From the NCBI GenBank assembly GCA_050485385.1, contig JBJHBG010000110.1:1-16118 (forward strand): 16,118 nucleotides of DNA, read 5' to 3'. Below are positions 6,071 through 12,570 of this stretch, in pieces. Position numbers and translations under genes: made by a program. Numbering within the stretch: the first letter of the stretch is position 1; each line of letters begins with the position of its first letter. The notes under the pieces were generated by a model. It did not search any database, was not told where the DNA came from, and was given only the letters and a program-made list of their open reading frames with translations. The stretch comes from RECO01 sp050485385. Its GTDB lineage: Bacteria > Pseudomonadota > Alphaproteobacteria > Geminicoccales > Geminicoccaceae.

Positions 6071-6096
6071 GGAACCGCGCCCATCGGCCCGACGTT
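6071..6096 (+). promoter_or_regulatory. EcfG-type promoter (17-bp spacer) of the hybrid kinase
   Basis: GGAAC (6071-6075), 17 bp, CGTT (6093-6096), 51 bp upstream of the ATG at 6148. Both boxes are exact and the spacer is one base longer than in the other copies, within the range known for this promoter class. Confidence 0.7.
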
Positions 6097-6147
6097 CGAA
6101 TGGAGGACGCCCCGTTGCCGAGCGTCCGACACCATGGGGGGACACGG

Positions 6148-7290
6148 ATGACCACCGAAGGGGCCTGGGACGAGAGCGAGGCCGAGCGCCACGAGCGCAT
6201 TCGGCAGTTGGAGGCACTGGGCGCGCTGACCGGCGGCGTCGCGCACGACTTCACCAACCTCTTGACCGTCATCAGCGGTAACCTTGAGCTGATCCTCGAT
6301 TCCGCCGACGACGCACCCCGCCTGCGCCGGCATGCCGAAGCGGCGATGCAGGCGGCCGACGACGGCAGCGTGCTCACCGAGCAGCTCGTCGCCCTGACCC
6401 GCCACAAGCCGATCCGCCCGACGCACGTCGACGTGCATGCGCTGCTGCAAAGCTCGCGGCCGCTACTGGAGACCAGCGTGGGCCGCGCCTGCACGCTGGC
6501 GCTGGCCAGCACCTGCGAGACCTGCGTCGCCTATGTCGATCCGGCCCAGCTTCGCGCGGCGATCTTGAACCTCACGGTCAACGCCCGCGATGCGATGCCC
6601 GGCGGCGGCCGGGTCGAGCTGCGCACCGGCGACGCCGGCGACGGTCTCGTCGCGATCGAGGTCGAGGACGACGGGGTCGGGATGACGCCGGAGGTGCTGG
6701 CGGCCGCGACCAAGCCCTTCTTCACCACCAAGGGCGAGGGGCGCGGCACCGGCCTCGGGCTCAGCACGGCGTACGACTTCGCCGAACGGTCGGGGGGCCG
6801 GCTGGAGATCGCCTCGACGCCCGGCGAAGGTACGCTCGTGCGCCTGCTGCTGCCCGCCGGCGACGCCGAAGCGATCCAGGACGAGCCGCGCACCCTGCCG
6901 CGCACGGATCGCGGCGGTGGCGGCGAACGGATCCTGTTGGTGGAGAACGACAGCGGCGTGCGCGACCTGATCGCGGGCTATCTCCACGATCTCGGCTACG
7001 ACGTGCTGGAGGCCGTCGACGGTGCGACGGCGCTGTCGATCTTCGATTGCAGCGAAACGATCGACCTCGTGTTGGTCGATCTGCGTCTGGACGGCGATCC
7101 CCAAGGCAACGAATTGGTCGAAGAACTGAAGCGCCACTGCGATCCGGTCACCGTCGTGGCGATGACGGCGGACGGCCGGGCCAAGCTGAGCGACCCGGCC
7201 GTGCCACTCGTAAGGAAGCCGTTTCGGCTGCGGGACCTCGCCGCCGTCGTGCACGAAGCCCTGGCCGCCCGCGCGTCGACGGGCGGCTGA
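6148..7290 (+). CDS. Soluble hybrid histidine kinase with C-terminal receiver
   Basis: A 380-residue protein with no membrane segment and no PAS or other sensor domain. The HisKA-type phospho-acceptor box GGVAHDFTNLL contains H33. The ATPase domain shows an N box (NLTVNARDAMPGGG, 141-154), a G1 box (VEDDGVGM, 172-179), an F box (KPFFTTKGEGRGTGLGLS, 189-206) and a G2-like GRLEIASTPGEGT. A receiver occupies about 260-372, with VENDSG, phospho-acceptor D311 (VLVDLRLDG) and K357 (RKPF). The layout resembles blue-light or PAS hybrid kinases stripped of their sensor. The ATG at 6148 follows GGGGG; upstream frame extensions begin with a poor TTG and would overlap the promoter. It is predicted to be EcfG-controlled. 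Possible partners are PhyR or the OmpR-type regulator; this is not determinable from sequence. Confidence 0.9.
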   Translation: MTTEGAWDESEAERHERIRQLEALGALTGGVAHDFTNLLTVISGNLELILDSADDAPRLRRHAEAAMQAADDGSVLTEQLVALTRHKPIRPTHVDVHALLQSSRPLLETSVGRACTLALASTCETCVAYVDPAQLRAAILNLTVNARDAMPGGGRVELRTGDAGDGLVAIEVEDDGVGMTPEVLAAATKPFFTTKGEGRGTGLGLSTAYDFAERSGGRLEIASTPGEGTLVRLLLPAGDAEAIQDEPRTLPRTDRGGGGERILLVENDSGVRDLIAGYLHDLGYDVLEAVDGATALSIFDCSETIDLVLVDLRLDGDPQGNELVEELKRHCDPVTVVAMTADGRAKLSDPAVPLVRKPFRLRDLAAVVHEALAARASTGG

Positions 7291-7309
7291 ACGGCCCGCT
7301 GGCCGGCGC

Positions 7310-7807
7310 TCAGGCTGCCGCCATCTCTCCCTGCATGGCGGCGCCGAGACGCGCCCGCGCGCGCGAAACGCGGCTCTTCACGGTCCCGACCTCGACGCGC
7401 ATCTGCCGGGCCGCGTCCTCGTAGCGCATGCCGCCGAGCGCTACGGTCGCGATGACGTGACGATCCATCGCACTCAGCGACCGAAAGCCCCGCGCCAGGT
7501 CGCGCATCATCAGGCGGTCCTCCTGGATCGGCGGCACCGGTATGGCGGTCGTCGTCTCGTCCATCACGACGTGTTCGCCCGCGTTCGCCAGCTTGCGCCG
7601 ACCCGACAGGAAATGGTTGCGGCAGATGGTGAACAGCCACGCGCGCAGGTTGGTGCCGGGCGTGAAGCGGTCGGCCCGCGCGATGGCCCGCTCGACGGCG
7701 TCCTGCACCAAGTCTTCGGCATCGTGCTGGTTCTTCGTCAGCGACAGCGCAAAGCGACGTAGCGTCGGCAGACAATCAGTCAGCTCGCGTTCGGAGAAAC
7801 TACGCAT
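7310..7807 (-). CDS. Second ECF (EcfG-like) RNA polymerase sigma factor
   Basis: A 165-residue ECF sigma. Sigma-2 (about 10-72) includes LRRFALSLTKNQHDAEDLVQ and FTPGTNLRAWLFTICRNHFL, the latter typical of EcfG-group sigmas. Sigma-4 (about 105-155) includes LSAMDRHVIATVALGGMRYE and a recognition helix VEVGTVKSRVSRARARL. The start at 7807 is chosen because GAAGAGGGAGA lies just upstream; the in-frame ATG at 7828 has no ribosome binding site. Unlike ecfG at 3114 it has no NepR partner and no EcfG-type promoter upstream. It converges with the hybrid kinase, whose stop is 19 bp away. It probably recognises the same or a similar promoter class (inference). Confidence 0.9.
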   Translation of the reverse strand: MRSFSERELTDCLPTLRRFALSLTKNQHDAEDLVQDAVERAIARADRFTPGTNLRAWLFTICRNHFLSGRRKLANAGEHVVMDETTTAIPVPPIQEDRLMMRDLARGFRSLSAMDRHVIATVALGGMRYEDAARQMRVEVGTVKSRVSRARARLGAAMQGEMAAA

Positions 7808-8019
7808 CGATGTCTCCCTCTTCGACATGAGCTTGACGTTACAGCCAGCGGAAATACAGACAATATCCTTTCGTCGTAGTGGACGGTGTATGGGTTTCAT
7901 TATCATCAACTGACGTAACCGGAGGAGATGACGGCAGCCACGGCGCATGCGCAGGCGGAGGAGGTGGAGTAAGTGGAGTAAGTCGGCTAGCTTTGCCGTC
8001 GCCGAACGGAGAGGTGACG

Positions 8020-8241
8020 ATGATGGCGCACGACGACGAGCGCCGGTCGATCAAGCTGCAGCTCATGATCAGCCCGCACGAACTGAGGGCGATCGACGAC
8101 TGGCGGTTCCGGGCTCGCCGGGCGAGCCGCGCCGAAGCGATTCGCACTCTCGTCGCCCGCGCGCTCGCCGCCGAGCCGCAGGACGGTCCGGCGCCGACGG
8201 ACGGCGATCGGGGCGATGGCGGAACCGGGACCGCACGGTGA
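8020..8241 (+). CDS. Small ribbon-helix-helix-like protein (paralogue 1)
   Basis: A 73-residue protein. Its core (11-50) has the RHH layout: a short beta strand (IKLQLMIS), helix one (PHELRAIDDWRFRAR) and helix two (SRAEAIRTLVARALA). A disordered Asp/Gly/Pro tail follows. The core is 18/40 identical to the protein at 9112, including ELR, IDDWRF and a shared KLQ. RHH proteins usually dimerise and bind operator DNA through the strand. Tandem ATGs occur at 8020 and 8023, with GGAGAGG upstream supporting the first. The gene precedes phyR, and the phyR promoter lies inside its last 20 bases. A specific function is unknown. Confidence 0.82.
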   Translation: MMAHDDERRSIKLQLMISPHELRAIDDWRFRARRASRAEAIRTLVARALAAEPQDGPAPTDGDRGDGGTGTAR

Positions 8242-8245
8242 CGTT
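8221..8245 (+). promoter_or_regulatory. EcfG-type promoter of phyR
   Basis: GGAAC (8221-8225), 16 bp, CGTT (8242-8245): an exact match, 107 bp upstream of the phyR start. The -35 lies inside the coding end of the upstream RHH gene and the -10 directly follows its stop codon. It predicts feedback induction of the phyR - RHH - kinase operon. Confidence 0.82.
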
Positions 8246-8249
8246 CACC
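8237..8249. repeat. Palindrome over the phyR promoter -10 element
   Basis: GGTGA-CGT-TCACC, a perfect 5-bp inverted repeat with a 3-bp centre. It includes the RHH stop codon and all of the CGTT -10 element. The size and symmetry would suit a dimeric RHH repressor, but this is only a suggestion. Confidence 0.45.
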
Positions 8250-8352
8250 AGCGAAACCCTGTCGTGATCGCCACCCCTGGAGCCCGCCATGCAACCGGCC
8301 CGCCGTTGCTCCCCGCCCCACCCCCGCCTACGCTCGTCGAACGAGGTGAACG

Positions 8353-9108
8353 ATGGTTGACGCCAAGTCGCTAGTGGACCTGCGGCAGTTCTCGCGTGCG
8401 GTCCTCGCCGACCGGACGCTCGGCGACGAACTGTTGCGGCTTGCGCTCCGCCGGCTGCCGGTCGCCGACGACGGCAGCGACCGCGTCGGGATGTTCCGCG
8501 CGTTCGTCGCCGCGTGGCGCGGCTTGCGCGAGGGCGATGCCGGTCCCGCCTTTTCGGACGTGTCGCTGTCGCAAGCGCTGCCGCCGCCGCCGCGGCCCGA
8601 GCGGCTGATGCTGGTGCTGGTCGACGTCATGGGCTTCGATCTGAGCGAGGCGGGCACGGTGGTCGGCTGCGAGGCGGCCGACTGGACCGGTCTGCTGGCC
8701 GCCGGCCGGGCCTGGGCCGAGGGCCCCTTCGTCGGACGTGCGCTGATCATCGAGGACGAGCCGTTGATCGCGGCGGAGTTGCGTGCCTTGGTCGCCCGGC
8801 TCGGCGTCACGGTGGTCGGTGCCGCCCGCACCGCCCCGCAGGCGGTCAGGCTGGCGGAGACGCACCGCCCGGACGTCCTCATCGCCGACTACAACCTCGA
8901 CGGCCCGGCGACGGGGCTCGACGCGGTGCACGACATCCAGGAACGAATGGCCTCGCCGGTCGTATTCATCACCGGGTACCCGGAGCGCGTGCTCGCGGGC
9001 GACGACGTGGAGCCGGATTTCGTGCTTGCCAAGCCCTATACGAGCCGCGCGATCAGCGCCGCCGTGGCCTTCTGCCTGACCACCGAACGTCTCAGCGTGA
9101 CGGACTGA
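8353..9108 (+). CDS. phyR: PhyR, general stress response regulator (sigma-like domain plus receiver)
   Basis: A 251-residue protein in the PhyR order. A sigma-like domain (about 5-120) carries the pseudo sigma-2 (DLRQFSRAVLADRTLGDELL) and pseudo sigma-4 (PRPERLMLVLVDVMGFDLSE) halves. A receiver (about 128-245) follows, with E134/D135, phospho-acceptor D179 (VLIADYNLDG), T207 in FITGYPERVL (the FAT GUY receiver signature) and K227 (LAKPY). On phosphorylation the sigma-like domain is exposed and takes NepR from EcfG. It heads an operon with a small RHH gene (3-bp gap) and the HWE kinase. GAGGTG supports the ATG. It lies 4.4 kb from nepR-ecfG rather than beside it, which is unusual. The first half of the sigma-like domain is diverged relative to classic PhyR. 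Confidence 0.92.
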   Translation: MVDAKSLVDLRQFSRAVLADRTLGDELLRLALRRLPVADDGSDRVGMFRAFVAAWRGLREGDAGPAFSDVSLSQALPPPPRPERLMLVLVDVMGFDLSEAGTVVGCEAADWTGLLAAGRAWAEGPFVGRALIIEDEPLIAAELRALVARLGVTVVGAARTAPQAVRLAETHRPDVLIADYNLDGPATGLDAVHDIQERMASPVVFITGYPERVLAGDDVEPDFVLAKPYTSRAISAAVAFCLTTERLSVTD

Positions 9109-9111
9109 CCG

Positions 9112-9321
9112 ATGAGCGACGACCGGCCCGAGAAACGCTTGAGCAAACTGCAGATCCTGGTGACCGACAGCGAGCTCCGCACGATCGACGACTGGCGCTT
9201 CGACCACCGCTCGCCGAACCGCTCGACGGCGGTGCGCAACCTGATACTTTTGGGCCTGGAGTACTCCAGGCGCCATGCCGACGAGGTCGAGGCCCTGGTG
9301 GAGACCGTCGACCGTCGCTGA
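9112..9321 (+). CDS. Small ribbon-helix-helix-like protein (paralogue 2)
   Basis: A 69-residue protein with the same core as the 8020 gene: strand SKLQILVT, helix DSELRTIDDWRFDHR, helix NRSTAVRNLILLGLE, then an acidic tail. It starts 3 bp after the phyR stop and ends 7 bp before the HWE kinase ATG, so it is the middle gene of a three-gene operon. Such a placement argues for a role in the PhyR circuit, either as a DNA-binding feedback regulator or as a protein-binding adaptor. DNA binding is inferred only from the fold pattern. Confidence 0.83.
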   Translation: MSDDRPEKRLSKLQILVTDSELRTIDDWRFDHRSPNRSTAVRNLILLGLEYSRRHADEVEALVETVDRR

Positions 9322-9328
9322 GGATAGC

Positions 9329-10711
9329 ATGGCCGCCCACAGCCCGCCCGAGGACGCCGCGGCCCGCATCGCCGCCCTCGAGCACGAATTGTGGCAGGAG
9401 CGCATGCTCCTCCAGGTGGCCGCCGACGCCGCCCGGGTGGGTCTCTACCGCTGGAACGTAGATACCGACGAAGTCTGGCTGACACCGGGACTGGCTCGGC
9501 TGTTCGACCTCGACATCGAGGTCGGCATCGTGCCCGGTGCCGTGTTCCGCGAGCGCATGTCGGCCGAGGACGTGGCTGTCGTCAACGCGGCGGTCGAACG
9601 GGCGCGCGCCGACGGCGGCGAGTTCTACGCCGAGTTCCGCGCGCAGCTCCCCTCGGGCCAAGCGCGCTGGCTCGCCGGACGTGGCCGCTTCGTGGCCGTA
9701 CCCGGCCGGTCGAGTCCCATTCTGATGGGCGCCAACTGGGACATTTCGCCGGCCAAGCACGAGGCGTCGAAGGTGCGCGGCATCCTCGACGGCCTCGGCG
9801 CCCTGGCGGGCCTCTTGACCCGCGACGGCATCCTCGTCGAGGCCAACCGAATGGCACTGGAGGTGGGCGGGCTCACCGCCGACGACGTGCTCGGCAAGCC
9901 GTTTTGGGAGACCTATTGGTGGGCCCACGATGCGGCGGTCCAGCAGCAGCTTCGAGACGCCGTCGCCCGCGCGGCCGACGGCGAGACGGTGCGCTACGAC
10001 GTGCGGGTGCGCGCCGCCGAGGACCGCTTCGTCGAGATCGACTTCACCCTCTCGCCTCTGGCCGATCCGGACGGCGTCGTCACCCACCTGATCCCGTCGG
10101 CCTTCGAGATCACCGGCCGCAAGCAGGCGGAGGAGCGGGTACGACTTATCAACCGAGAGTTGCAGCACCGCATCGCCAACGTGTTCACCGTCATCAACTC
10201 CCTCCTCCGCCTGAGCGCGGTCTACGGACGCGACGTGCAGACCTTCGTCGATGCCACGACGGAGCGCTTGCGGGCGTTGGAGGCGGCGCACCGCGACACG
10301 GGCGGCGCCCAAGGCGTCGAGCACGCCTCGCTGCACGACCTGGCGCGGCAGGTGCTGCGACCATGGCGCGAATTGCCGGGGTCCCGGCTGCGCATCCGCG
10401 GTCCGACGGTGCGGCTCACTCGCGGCCAGGCGACGGCCCTCGGCCTGATCTTCCACGAACTCGCCACCAACGCCGCCAAGTACGGCGCGTTGGAGGCGGC
10501 AGGGGGCACGGTCGAGCTGACGTGGCAGGCGTCGACCGACGAGATCGTGATCGTCTGGCGGGAGGGTGGCGGCGAGGCGGTCGAGCCGCCGACGAGCAAG
10601 GGCTTCGGCCTGTCGGTGATCGAGACGCTGACCGAGAGTTATCTCGACGGCGAGGTGGCGTTCGCCTTCGGCGAGGAGGGCGTCACGGTGCGCATCGTCG
10701 CCCGCCGCTGA
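9329..10711 (+). CDS. HWE-family sensor histidine kinase with two PAS domains
   Basis: A 460-residue soluble kinase. A short coiled-coil N-terminus (8-25) leads into PAS 1 (about 26-145; VGLYRWNVDTDEVWLTPGLA) and PAS 2 (about 150-265; GLLTRDGILVEANRMALEVG, ending EITGRKQAEE). The HWE dimerisation box has phospho-acceptor H280 (LINRELQHRIANVFTVINSL). The ATPase domain carries the HWE N box HELATNAAKYGAL (376-388), WRE (410-412) and GFGLSVI (425-431). HWE/HisKA_2 kinases are the usual phosphodonors of PhyR, and this one lies in the phyR operon, so it is a good candidate cognate kinase. No transmembrane segment, so an intracellular signal is expected. GAGGA precedes the ATG at 9329. Confidence 0.94.
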   Translation: MAAHSPPEDAAARIAALEHELWQERMLLQVAADAARVGLYRWNVDTDEVWLTPGLARLFDLDIEVGIVPGAVFRERMSAEDVAVVNAAVERARADGGEFYAEFRAQLPSGQARWLAGRGRFVAVPGRSSPILMGANWDISPAKHEASKVRGILDGLGALAGLLTRDGILVEANRMALEVGGLTADDVLGKPFWETYWWAHDAAVQQQLRDAVARAADGETVRYDVRVRAAEDRFVEIDFTLSPLADPDGVVTHLIPSAFEITGRKQAEERVRLINRELQHRIANVFTVINSLLRLSAVYGRDVQTFVDATTERLRALEAAHRDTGGAQGVEHASLHDLARQVLRPWRELPGSRLRIRGPTVRLTRGQATALGLIFHELATNAAKYGALEAAGGTVELTWQASTDEIVIVWREGGGEAVEPPTSKGFGLSVIETLTESYLDGEVAFAFGEEGVTVRIVARR

Positions 10712-10721
10712 AGGTCCCGTC

Positions 10722-10746
10722 GGAACCGAGCGCGCTCGTGAACGTT
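10722..10746 (+). promoter_or_regulatory. EcfG-type promoter of the DUF1328 gene
   Basis: GGAAC (10722-10726), 16 bp, CGTT (10743-10746): exact consensus, 53 bp upstream of the ATG at 10800. Confidence 0.85.
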
Positions 10747-10799
10747 TCGTCCATGGAGCGTCGCACGGTTGTGGCGCCGGAATCGAAAGGAACGTTCCC

Positions 10800-10976
10800 A
10801 TGCTCCAGTGGGTCCTGATCTTCCTGGTCCTCGCCATCGTCGCCGCGGTCTTCGGGTTCAGCGGCATCGCAGCCGCCTCGGCGGAAATCGCCCAGATCAT
10901 CTTCTTCGTGTTCCTGGTCCTGCTCTTGATCAGCTTGGTGATGCACGTCGTCCGCGGCAGGCGCCCACCGCTTTGA
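10800..10976 (+). CDS. DUF1328 small inner-membrane protein
   Basis: A 58-residue protein made of two hydrophobic helices (MLQWVLIFLVLAIVAAVFGF and AEIAQIIFFVFLVLLLISLV) joined by SGIAAAS, with a basic C-terminus (RGRRPPL). The sequence fits the DUF1328/YtjA family, whose members begin MLxWaxxFlviAxvaaxxGFxGiA. These proteins are widespread, often stress-induced and of unknown function. The AAAGG plus a GGAACGTTCC palindrome (10789-10798) immediately precedes the ATG. The exact EcfG promoter upstream makes it a likely GSR target. Confidence 0.88.
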   Translation: MLQWVLIFLVLAIVAAVFGFSGIAAASAEIAQIIFFVFLVLLLISLVMHVVRGRRPPL

Positions 10977-11094
10977 CCGCCGCCACCCACGGACGGCCAC
11001 AACGGAATCGGCGACAGCGACCGGCAGCCGCGTCGGGCGCTACTGCCCTTTTCAATGAACGACGTGTCCTTATCGTGAATTTCGAAGAAAACTT

Positions 11095-11119
11095 GGAACT
11101 CTTTTCCCTATCCCGCGTT
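11095..11119 (+). promoter_or_regulatory. EcfG-type promoter of the csbD-like gene
   Basis: GGAAC (11095-11099), 16 bp, CGTT (11116-11119): exact consensus, 43 bp upstream of the ATG at 11163, in a locally AT-rich intergenic region. Confidence 0.85.
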
Positions 11120-11162
11120 CCTGTCATGTCAACTCGACAGTCAAACAAGGAGGAGCCGGCGA

Positions 11163-11360
11163 ATGAATTGGGATCAGATCAAGGGCAACTGGAAGCAGTT
11201 CAGCGGCAGCGCGCGCAAGCAGTGGGGCAAGCTGACCGACGACGATCTCGAGGTGGCGAAGGGGGAGCGCGACGTGCTGGTCGGCAAGGTCCAGGAGCGC
11301 TATGGCATCGCCAAGGAAGAGGCCGAAAAGCAGGTGCGCGAGTGGGAAAGCCGTCTCTGA
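11163..11360 (+). CDS. CsbD family general stress protein
   Basis: A 65-residue hydrophilic, helix-forming protein. It opens with the CsbD signature MNWDQIKGNWKQFSGSAR then KQWGKLTDDDLEVAKGERDV, and ends with a charged helix KEEAEKQVREWESRL. CsbD-like proteins are small, highly induced stress proteins in many bacteria, with no settled biochemical function. AAGGAGGA lies just upstream of the start. The exact EcfG promoter makes it one of the clearest output genes of the stress sigma factor in this window. A perfect 14-bp hairpin follows. Confidence 0.93.
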   Translation: MNWDQIKGNWKQFSGSARKQWGKLTDDDLEVAKGERDVLVGKVQERYGIAKEEAEKQVREWESRL

Positions 11361-11383
11361 GCTAGCCTGCCGACCCACCGTTC

Positions 11384-11414
11384 AGCCCCGGAGCCGGCCG
11401 CCGGCTCCGGGGCT
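11384..11414 (+). terminator. Hairpin downstream of the csbD-like gene
   Basis: Perfect 14-bp stem AGCCCCGGAGCCGG / CCGGCTCCGGGGCT with a CCG loop, 23 bp after the stop. No T-run follows, so it may be a terminator of weak efficiency or an RNA-stabilising hairpin. Confidence 0.65.
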
Positions 11415-11468
11415 TCGTCGGTTCGACGCCCCGACTGCCGACGCTCCGGCCACCCCGCGAGAGCCCTC

Positions 11469-12561
11469 ATGTCCCTCGATCGCCAGCAACGTCTCGCCCT
11501 CGCCCTCACNNNNNNNNNNCGCCCTCACCATTCTCTTGATGGTGCTGGTGCTGGCGACGGCCGGCCTCGTGCTCCTGCCGTTCGTCATCGCGCTGTTGCT
11601 GGCGCTGCTCCTGCATCCCGTGCATCGCCGCATGCGGGCGGTCGGCTGCAGCGCGTCGTTCGCGGCAGCCATCAACACCGCCGCCGCCACCATCCTCACC
11701 CTCGGCCTCGCCTTCGGCGTGGTGCCGATCTTCGCCGACGATGCCGTGGCACTGGTCCAGACCCTCTTCCGCGACGCCTACCGCATCTTCGATTGGCTGG
11801 ACGACCTTTGGGGCTCGTGGCTGCCCGGCATGCGGCCGTTGAGCGAGACCCTGGAGGAGCGGCTGGAGGACTTCGCACCGTCGCTGGAGGCCGTCACGCC
11901 CGCCCTTGCCAGCGTGCTCAACACCGGCGGGTTCGTCGTCTTCCTCCTCCTGCTCGCCTTCCTCGTGCCCATGGCGCTCTTCTTCTTCCTCAAGGAAGGC
12001 CGCGCCTTCCGCGAGGCGGCGGTGGGCCTCGTGCCGTGCCGCTATCAGGCGGAGGCGCGCGACTTCGTGCTCACCGTCGGCGACGGCCTCGGCGGCTATC
12101 TGCGCGGGCAGGGCGTGGTCTGCGCCTGGCAGGCGGTGTTCCATGCCGTGCTGCTCGCCCTCATCGGCCTCCAGTTCGGCGTGCTCATCGGCATCCTCAC
12201 CGGCCTTGCCGCCGTGATCCCGGTGATCGGCAACCTGACCATGTTCACCGTGGCCATGCTGGTGGCGCTGGCCCAGTTCGAGAACTGGCTGCCGATTCTC
12301 GCCGTCGTCGCCGTGTTCGCTGCCGCCAACGTCCTCGACACGCTGTTCCTGGTGCCATTCTTCATCGGCAGCCGCATCCGCATGCACCCGCTGTTGATGA
12401 TCGTGGCGGTCCTTCTCGGCGGCCAGCTCTTCGGGCTGATCGGCGCACTCTTGGCCCTGCCCGGCACGACCGTCGTGGTGACCGCGAGCCGTTGGATCTG
12501 GGAACGCTACGAGAAGACGCGCATCTACGCGCATCGACCGCCCGACGACGAGCCGGCCTGA
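11469..12561 (+). CDS. AI-2E family transporter, interrupted by an assembly gap
   Basis: Polytopic membrane protein of the AI-2E (PerM/YdiK-like) family. N-terminal helices include LTILLMVLVLATAGLVLLPF and VIALLLALLLHPVHRRM. A long extracytoplasmic-type loop carries the charged SETLEERLEDF region, and the C-terminal helices show the family pattern GVLIGILTGLAAVIPVIGNL and FFIGSRIRMHPLLMIVAVLL then GGQLFGLIGALLALPGTTVV. Family members export small molecules or act as Na+/H+ antiporters; the name does not establish AI-2 transport. The start at 11469 and the body are in different frames only because of the Ns and a duplicated 9-mer. Collapsing these gives one 357-residue protein, a normal family length. 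It is convergent with the reductase gene and shares a hairpin with it. Confidence 0.88.
11501..11528. other. Assembly gap with duplicated flanks
   Basis: Ten Ns (11510-11519) are flanked on both sides by the identical 9-mer CGCCCTCAC (11501-11509 and 11520-11528). Removing the Ns plus one copy (19 bases) restores a continuous reading frame RLALALTILLMVL. The gap is therefore most likely two overlapping contig ends joined as a scaffold, with no sequence missing. Confidence 0.92.
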
Positions 12562-12570
12562 CGCCGGCTC
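12550..12570. terminator. Bidirectional hairpin over both convergent stop codons
   Basis: Perfect 8-bp stem GAGCCGGC / GCCGGCTC with loop CTGAC. It spans the transporter stop (12559-12561) and almost all of the reductase stop (12571-12569). No T-run is visible, so this is a likely but weak shared terminator. Confidence 0.55.

Noticed and set aside
7860..7885. GGAAA ... CGTC resembling an EcfG promoter before the first RHH gene
   Set aside because: One mismatch in each box; not distinguishable from chance.
7964..7981. Tandem GTGGAGTAA GTGGAGTAA upstream of the first RHH gene
   Set aside because: Only two copies of 9 bases in a G-rich purine stretch; no sign that it is more than a local duplication.
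7879..8019. In-frame N-terminal extension of the first RHH protein
   Set aside because: The added 47 residues are low-complexity Gly/Ser with no similarity to paralogue 2, whereas the ATG at 8020 has a good ribosome binding site and matches the paralogue's length.
9092..11002. A 636-codon open frame on the minus strand
   Set aside because: It lies antisense to phyR's end, the RHH gene, the HWE kinase and the DUF1328 gene, which all have clear domains. Its translation has no recognisable family and reflects GC-rich codon bias.
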